64,000 bases of DNA, taken from positions 3,928,368 to 3,992,367 of the forward strand of contig OZ026850.1 of NCBI GenBank assembly GCA_964023205.1. Direction: 5' to 3'. This stretch comes from Lutraria lutraria (taxonomy: Eukaryota; Mollusca; Bivalvia; Venerida; Mactridae). Positions 58,201-64,000 of the stretch are shown here, piece after piece; within the stretch, counting starts at the first letter, position 1; each line of letters begins with the position of its first letter. The notes under the pieces are model-generated. The model searched no databases. It was not told where the DNA came from and worked only from the letters and a program-made list of their open reading frames with translations. Both the position numbers and the translations under genes were made by a program.

Positions 58201-61200
58201 ATGCAGGGAAACATGTTTTAGATTTTTGATAGTTGATTTAAAAATATTCTAAGGCATGGTTCCCTAGATGAACATTTCAGCTACAAGATACCGAAATCCA
58301 ATATTAAATAAGACGGCGATGTTAATTCGAAAATGACACCTGCTGTGTTTTAAGAGAGCAATTAACAATACATGTATAAATGTCGGATCATAATCGTCCC
58401 GTGAAATCAACGAATTTGACGCATCCCATTCAAATTCTATAGCTTATCAAAATCGCAAATATTTACCGTTCAATATTGTAACCAACGCCCAGGTTTGGTG
58501 TCCAGTATGAGATTTTATAACAAATTATTGTCATTAACGAATTAATAGTATCATATTGTACCAATACACTGTACAACACGTTAGATATGGTTAAAGCTGA
58601 TAAGGAAAAGTTGATAAAAGAGTGCAATATTTATTGCAATAAAGCACTGTTTTTTTTGCGTTTGGTTAGAAATGTTTGTTGCTTGGTATTAAAGTATGAT
58701 ATTGACCTTTGTAAGTAACTTAAAATATTATCTTACGTTTTTAGCGATTTTAGCCAATCCTGTTACGTTAAGGCTTCATCTGCCTGCCTGATAATCAAAT
58801 TATACTCTGGAACACCTTCTTTGCATTAGCCTCATTCTGGTTTTGATTCCGCGATCTTAAGACACCCAGTTCTCTACTACATGTAATTTGCAAACAAGTA
58901 AGTTACCTAGATAAAGCATAGTAAAATGTACTAACGTCCAACTTCGTTTCCATGGCAGCGTAATAGTTTTAAAATCAGATGGCACAAATGCCATTATGGA
59001 TACTTCAATGACGTCAGGATTTCCGCAGTACGCATGCGCAACGTCACACCAACGTAAACATTTACCAAAGAAACATGTGTTGTTAACTGAAAAAATAAAC
59101 AAAAAGCTTATGATACATAAGTGGGTCCAACAATGAATATATATGTATTACTCGACCATGTTTTTTAGCTGTGACGGCAGGCCGCACTAAAGCTATTGAG
59201 TATACATAGTACATGAGCTCTATCTTATAAATTAATATATGTATGTTTTAGTCAAATTTGTTCCGAATATCCATATCCCCTATTTGACTTTCGTCACGGC
59301 TAAAAAAGCATGGTCAATCTATACATTAATAATTATTAAACAATTAAATATGAAAATTTAATAAAATATAGTTGCATAATTGATATAGCCGTCATTTAAC
59401 ACTTATTGCAAACACTCTTCTAAATTTATTAGAACAAAATAACATGATTATTAACATAGCTGCTATTATCAAACTTTGTGTTATAAATAATACCTTCAGT
59501 ACTTTATTTAATATAACGGACTACCTTCAGACTTAAAGATGGTCTTTTTAAACTTTGTTGACGCCACAGGTGCCATTTCTGACAGTATGTTTACTTTTCG
59601 ACCAATAGTTGGAGGAACTCTGCAAAACCCTAAAATTCTATAATAAAATGGGATACGTGATTAGTGATATTAATAAATAAAACAAAATTAAAATAAGTAC
59701 AATAAATTAATAAGGGTATGTTCACTTTAATTTTCAAATTACCACGTGATATCTGTTCAGAAAGGGGTTCTAAAGTATTAATATAAAGACGGTTTTCCTT
59801 GGCCGCGTGATTATTGTATCGGACAAGCACCTCAACGATGTAAGTTCGAATATCATATAGGACTAGACCTTTTTCACGTGTTCCAATTGGTGGTTCTACC
59901 TAGAGTCTATCCCGCCGCTAGAACTGGAAAGTCGTCAAATGACCCTAGTTGTTGATGTGACGTTTTACCAAGGTGAAACAGAAATAGTTCGTGCGTTTAA
60001 TTCTCATACAGTTTAGCCTGTAAAGTAAACATTCAACGGATAGGGAAGGGTATGGCGTACATGCTCTATTGGTATGTAACTAAATGCTTAGCAGCTGCTG
60101 TGGTCCAGTGGCTAGCGTGCTTACTTAAAACCTAACAAACAGGGTTCGAATGCTGGTCGCGACAGGTTATAGCCTTCTGAAAATCGATTTTCCTTCATAT
60201 GTAAAGAAGTTGCCGACTTCTGGTGGAAGGCTTAATTAGTACTGGTAAGAATAGAGTTGTCAACAAGACGACGCGTTCAATAAACGCATATGCCCCCGGT
60301 ACCATATGCTTGTCTATCAAAATCCCATTTGAACAAGGTAAAGGCCAAAGTGGGAGTTTGATAATTATGAGTGGATTGAGAATGGTCATAAGCAACAACT
60401 GAATACATGTAAGTAATGAAGTGTTCTAGTTAGCGAAGTTCGTATCAGTAAAATCTACTTAACTAAATCCACATTAAGTCAATGCCAAAGTCATAGTGAG
60501 GTTGGATGATATGGGTGGATTGAAAACGGTCATAGGCAACAACTGTATAAGTATCAAAGTGATCTAGTAAGCAGTGTTGGTGATGGACGAAACGGTAAAA
60601 TCTACTTAACCTCGTACAGACGGAAGGACGGGTGAATAGGACAATCACTATACACCCAACATCGTAGATGCTGAGGGCATGAACACAATACAGTAATCAA
60701 AATAATGCAACCTGCCTTATCTTAATTCTGGGTGAATTCGCGTATTTTTCAGTGTCGACCCATAAACACAACAACACGGGAACCAAGAGGGACATGATGG
60801 TCCTTTATCGCTCACAAGAAAAAAAACTAATTGCAAATCAATTTATCCCAGGGGCAGCCAATTCTTACCCTGGTCAGGATTTGAAAAAAATTGATAGAGG
60901 TCCACCAGACAATGCTTCACGACGTTTCAGATAGGTAGATTTTTAAAATCTTCGTAAATGAGACTATGTAAAATTAAGTTGACCCTCTCCCCAAGGGGGG
61001 GGGGGGGCAATTTTGACCTCAGGAGCTATATTGAACACACTTGGTAGAGGCCTACTAGATAATACTACATACCAACTATCTAAGCTCTAGGCATTGTAGT
61101 TTTTGAAAAGAAGATTTTTTAATTTCCCAATATAAGCCTTCTGTAAAATCAAGTTACCACCGGGGCGCCAATTTTGACTCCCGGGCCATGATTTGAACAG

Positions 61201-62555
61201 ACTTGGTAGAGGTCTACTAGACAATGCTACACACAAAATATCTAAAGTCTAGGCCCAATGGTTTTGGACAAGAAGGTTTTAAAGTTTTTCCTATTGGTTG
61301 CCATGGCAACAAGCTAGAGATTTAAATGCATTTTGATTTTTAACAACTTTGGTAGAGTTTCATACAAGAAACACCCCCGTAAAGTTTTGTTGAAATTGGC
61401 CCACTGCGTAAGAAGGGGATGTTGATTAAAGGAATTATTGACGCACTAACGGAGGGACGCACTCACAGACGACGGAATACACTCGATCACAGTAGCTCAC
61501 CTTGAGCACTTCGTGCCCTGGTAAGCTAATAATAATAGGTACGAAAGGGAAATGTCGAACAGACCCGAACGCCGAACAAATTATAAGCTACTTTCGACAG
61601 TCTTCTACTTTTTGTCAATTTTTTAAACTTATGTAAAACCCTAACAATAATTATTCTCAGCTCTTTTTCAATCGTTTTGTAATAAACATACCTGAAGACA
61701 ATTAAATGATATTAATCAATAGCAGATTCAAAATATAGAATAACGAAGTAATAATTCGTAATTATTGTACAAGTATTTATCTTAATTTATTTTGGTTTCA
61801 GTTTATTAAGGCGTTTGTTCGGTGTTTGTTCGCCGCTAGATTCACGGTTTACTAGAAAGTTTCACTGCGTTTACTGGTAGCTTACTTGTCCAACTGAAAT
61901 GCAGCTATCTCGGCAGTATGCCGTTCCTTGAAATCGAAATAGTAAACATTCGGAAGCTCTTCTCTGTCTCTTGGTATTCTGAAAGGGACATCAACGCATT
62001 ACTCGTACTATATTATCATAGTAATACAACAATCACAAGAAGTGTCAACCCGTGAACAAAGGCCACTCTTTGCCAAGACATGATTTGATCTTTATTGACA
62101 TGTTAATTCTATTCAGAAGTCATTTTGTGACTAATAATCAATAATGCTTTTTGAAAGAATGAACTTTATTAGCAGGACGACCATTATTCGAAGATTATCG
62201 CTTACACGTTTGACTGTGTACTCATAATTGGAAGAAACCTAAAACAAGAAACGCGGCAGTGCCACGAAACCAGGTTTTCCAAGGCTTTAATACCACAGTA
62301 CTCTAGAATTCTTTGCTGAGGCTTCATCAGTGGTTCAGTTTCAAGTGCAACTAATAAGCATTGACCTTTACCCTACTGGCATATAATGCAATCCCAAGCT
62401 TGGTTTCTATGTAAGCTGCCTCCACATAAAATTTCATTGCTATGTCTAAAAAGTATGACTATGATAAAATATCTACCTCATAGATTTCATGATCGCTTTA
62501 GTTTCATCTTTAAGGACAACTCCAAGATTGAGCTGCGAGCCACCACGAATAATTT
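54968..62555 (-). CDS. FAM20C-like: FAM20C-like secreted kinase, gene D (exons 3-9; 5' part beyond window)
   Basis: Exons 62555-62477, 61978-61886, 59637-59525, 59086-58936, 56976-56849, 55812-55731, 55244-54968 join in frame with GT-AG borders and no internal stop. Motifs: RGGSQLNL, the lysine motif AIMKSM (family KPM; the Pro is replaced by Ser), HTAEIAAFQLD, VPPTIGRKVNI, the four-cysteine cluster, NEDRHV and ADNGKG. Expected active if the Pro-to-Ser change is tolerated. Exons 1-2 must lie right of 64000, beyond the satellite in intron 2. Paired with gene C; exon offset is about 20.5-21.2 kb throughout. Confidence 0.9.
55731..55812 (-). CDS. FAM20C-like: Gene D exon 8 (catalytic loop exon)
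   Basis: 82 bases; acceptor CTTCAG, donor GTAACA. GNEDRHVFYYQRAFMPDA and YSVLADNGKG; both aspartates present. Intron 8 (55245-55730) carries the same repeat as gene C intron 8. Confidence 0.92.
55813..56848 (-). other. Gene D intron 7
   Basis: 1036 bases, no gene; broadly alignable with gene C intron 7 (35147-36175). Confidence 0.5.
56849..56976 (-). CDS. FAM20C-like: Gene D exon 7
   Basis: 128 bases; acceptor CATCAG, donor GTAATT. YRRKAEWETNDDYCAHVREQ, then LLETIDAYIFDFMTG. Confidence 0.92.
56977..58935 (-). other. Gene D intron 6 with inverted repeat X
   Basis: 1959 bases. 57240-57920 aligns with gene C intron 6; 58100-58780 is repeat X in inverted orientation relative to 37990-38700. 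The minus ORF at 57517-57789 is unsupported. Confidence 0.5.
58936..59086 (-). CDS. FAM20C-like: Gene D exon 6 (cysteine cluster)
   Basis: 151 bases; acceptor TTTCAG, donor GTTAGT. VNNTCFFGKCLRWCDVAHAY then CGNPDVIEVSIMAFVP and LPWKRSWT. Confidence 0.92.
59525..59637 (-). CDS. FAM20C-like: Gene D exon 5
   Basis: 113 bases; acceptor TTATAG, donor GTAGTC. ILGFCRVPPTIGRKVNILSE then MAPVASTKFKKTIFKSE. Only one donor copy, unlike gene C; intron 5 (59087-59524) shows no gene. Confidence 0.92.
59795..60260 (+). repeat. SINE remnants in gene D intron 4
   Basis: 59799-59915 matches 39180-39345. 60093-60160 has a tRNA-like head (GTGGTCCAGTGGCTAGCGTG ... CAGGGTTCGAATGC) followed by the CGACAGGTTATAGCC body of the window's main SINE family. 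Confidence 0.55.
60783..61529 (+). repeat. Hairpin-ended tandem-core element in gene D intron 4
   Basis: Starts CCAAGAGGGACATGATGGTC and ends CTTGAGCACTTCGTGCCCTG then GTAAGCTAAT. Contains about three core units and a run of 13 G (60995-61007). Confidence 0.75.
61886..61978 (-). CDS. FAM20C-like: Gene D exon 4
   Basis: 93 bases; acceptor TTTCAG, donor GTAAGC. IPRDREELPNVYYFDFKERH then TAEIAAFQLDK. Confidence 0.92.
62040..62220. mobile_element. ACAGTCAAACC-type MITE in gene D intron 3
   Basis: Starts AAGTGTCAACCCGTGAACAA and ends ACACGTTTGACTGTGT, degenerate inverted ends of the same family as 27659-27767. Confidence 0.5.
62477..62555 (-). CDS. FAM20C-like: Gene D exon 3 (ATP-lysine exon)
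   Basis: 79 bases, one codon longer than gene B; acceptor TTGCAG, donor GTAGAT. EIIRGGSQLNLGVVLKDETK then AIMKSMR. Confidence 0.88.
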
Positions 62556-62699
62556 CTGCAATAACATAATTAATAATTGAAGCGGCCGTTTATTAAGGTT
62601 CAGAACTGAAACGAATAGAAATGTTTTTAAATACAGTAAATGAATTTTCTAGTAAGGTAACTTACCAGAAGGGAAGAACTAACTTATCATTTGATATTT

Positions 62700-64000
62700 G
62701 CTAAAATCACTAGTGGGCTAGCTATCTGTAAAAGCTTACCTATTCTTTATCATTTTTGGAATCACTAGTGGGCTAGCAATCTGTAAAAGCTAAAATATTC
62801 TTTATTTTTGCTAGAATGTGAAAGCTTACATATTCTTTATTTTTGCTAGAATCAATAGTGGGCTAGCAATCTGTAAAAGCTAACCTATTCTTTATTTTTG
62901 CTAGAATGTGAAAGCTTACATATTCTTTATCATTGTTGGAATCACTAGTGGGCTAGCTATCTGTAAAAGCTAACATATTCTTTATTTTTGTTAGAAAAGC
63001 TAACCTATTCTTTATTTTTGCTAGAATGTAAAAACTTACATATTCTTTATCATTGTTGGAATCACTAGTGGGCTAGCTATCTGTAAAAGCTAACATATTC
63101 TTTATTTTTGTTAGAAAAGCTTACATATTCTTAATTTTTGCTAGAATCACTAGTGGGCTAGCTATATGTAAAAGCTAACATATTCTTTATTTTTGTTAGA
63201 AAAGCTTACATATTCTTTATTTTTGTTGGAATCACTAGTGGGCTAGCTATCTGTGAAAGCTAACATATTCTTTATTTTTGTTAGAAAAGCTTACATATTC
63301 TTTAATTTTGTTGGAATCACTAGTGGGCTAGCTATCTGTGAAAGCTAACATATTCTTTATTTTTGTTAGAAAAGCTTACATATTCTTTATTTTTGTTGGA
63401 ATCACTAGTGGGCTAGCTATCTGTGAAAGCTAACACATTCTTTATTTTTGTTAGAAAAGCTTACATATTCTTTATTTTTGTTGGAATCACTAGTGGGCTA
63501 GCTATCTGTGAAAGCTAACATATTCTTTATTTTTGTTAGAAAAGCTTACATATTCTTTATTTTTGTTGGAATCACTAGTGGGCGAGCTATCTGTGAAAGC
63601 TAACATATTCTTTATTTTTGTTAGAAAAGCTTACATATTCTTTATTTTTGTTGGAATCACTAGTGGGCTAGCTATCTGTGAAAGCTAACATATTCTTTAT
63701 TTTTGTTAGAAAAGCTTACATATTCTTTATTTTTGCTAGAATCACTAGTGGGCTAGCTATCTGTGAAAGCTTACCTATTCTTCATTTTTGTTGGAATCAC
63801 TATAGTGGCTAGCTAGCTGTAAAAGCAACATACTAATTATTATTGGTAGAATCACTAGTGGGCTAGCTATCAGTAAAAACTTACCTATTCTTTATTATTG
63901 TTGGAATCACTAGTGGGCTAGCTATCAGTAAAAACTTACCTATTCTTTATTATTGGTAGAATCACTAGTGGGCTAGCTATCAGTAAAAACTTACCTATTC
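62700..64000. repeat. Satellite-like array of 55-bp and 85-bp units, gene D intron 2
   Basis: The phrase ACTAGTGGGCTAGC recurs at 62709, 62764, 62854, 62944, 63064, 63149, 63234, 63319, 63404, 63489, 63574, 63659, 63744, 63799, 63854, 63909 and 63964. The middle runs at exactly 85 bp (a 55-bp unit plus a 30-bp GTTAGAAAAGCTTACATATT piece), the right end at 55 bp, the left end irregular. It continues past the window edge. Confidence 0.92.

Noticed and set aside
62700..64000. CRISPR-like array
   Set aside because: The spacers are themselves identical repeats; eukaryotic intronic satellite.

Overview
The window is animal nuclear DNA, most likely from a bivalve mollusc. It is AT-rich and has short exons split by GT-AG introns, heavy loads of degenerate retrotransposons, tRNA-derived SINEs, TIR-bounded MITEs and hairpin-ended tandem-core repeats. 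The species assignment is inference from repeat style and gene content. There is no prokaryotic, organellar or CRISPR content.

The only host genes I can support are four members of the FAM20 family of secretory-pathway kinases (FAM20C-like). Gene A (+, 292-2760) enters from the left edge with only its last three exons. Gene B (-, 26241 to 12096) is complete: nine exons join in frame to a predicted 471-residue protein with every catalytic residue and all eight family cysteines I looked for. Gene C (-, 44737 to 34174) has all nine exons, but exon 3 carries an internal deletion of about 32 bases. The deletion removes the ATP-binding lysine segment and shifts the frame, so C is probably a pseudogene or a truncated product. 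Gene D (-, 62555 to 54968) shows exons 3-9; exons 1-2 lie beyond the right edge. B, C and D are head to tail; A faces B tail to tail. Relic exons of further copies lie at 28.28 kb (exon 9) and 45.24 kb (exon 4), so the locus is a birth-and-death array. By sequence A and B form one pair, C and D another.

Layout: 0.1-4.4 kb and 9.8-14.9 kb are the arms of a large inverted duplication (3' part of A / 3' part of B plus downstream flanks) around a spacer holding a 5'-truncated Jockey/CR1-like LINE (6.06-8.5 kb). 12.1-26.2 kb is gene B, whose introns hold two TTAA-flanked MITEs, two long hairpins, a SINE with target duplication, and in intron 1 a 2.8-kb insert with perfect 27-bp inverted termini and a dispersed 15-bp motif. 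26.4-34.1 kb is repeat-rich intergenic DNA with relics. 34.2-44.7 kb is gene C. 45-54 kb is gene-free and holds LINE, Gypsy integrase, Tc1 and a hairpin-ended tandem array. 55-62.6 kb is gene D. 62.7-64 kb is a satellite-like array of 55-bp and 85-bp units in gene D intron 2.

FAM20C-type enzymes phosphorylate secreted proteins in the Golgi/secretory pathway; in animals with mineralised tissue they modify matrix proteins. A tandem array in a shelled mollusc would suit shell-matrix phosphorylation, but that functional link is inference.
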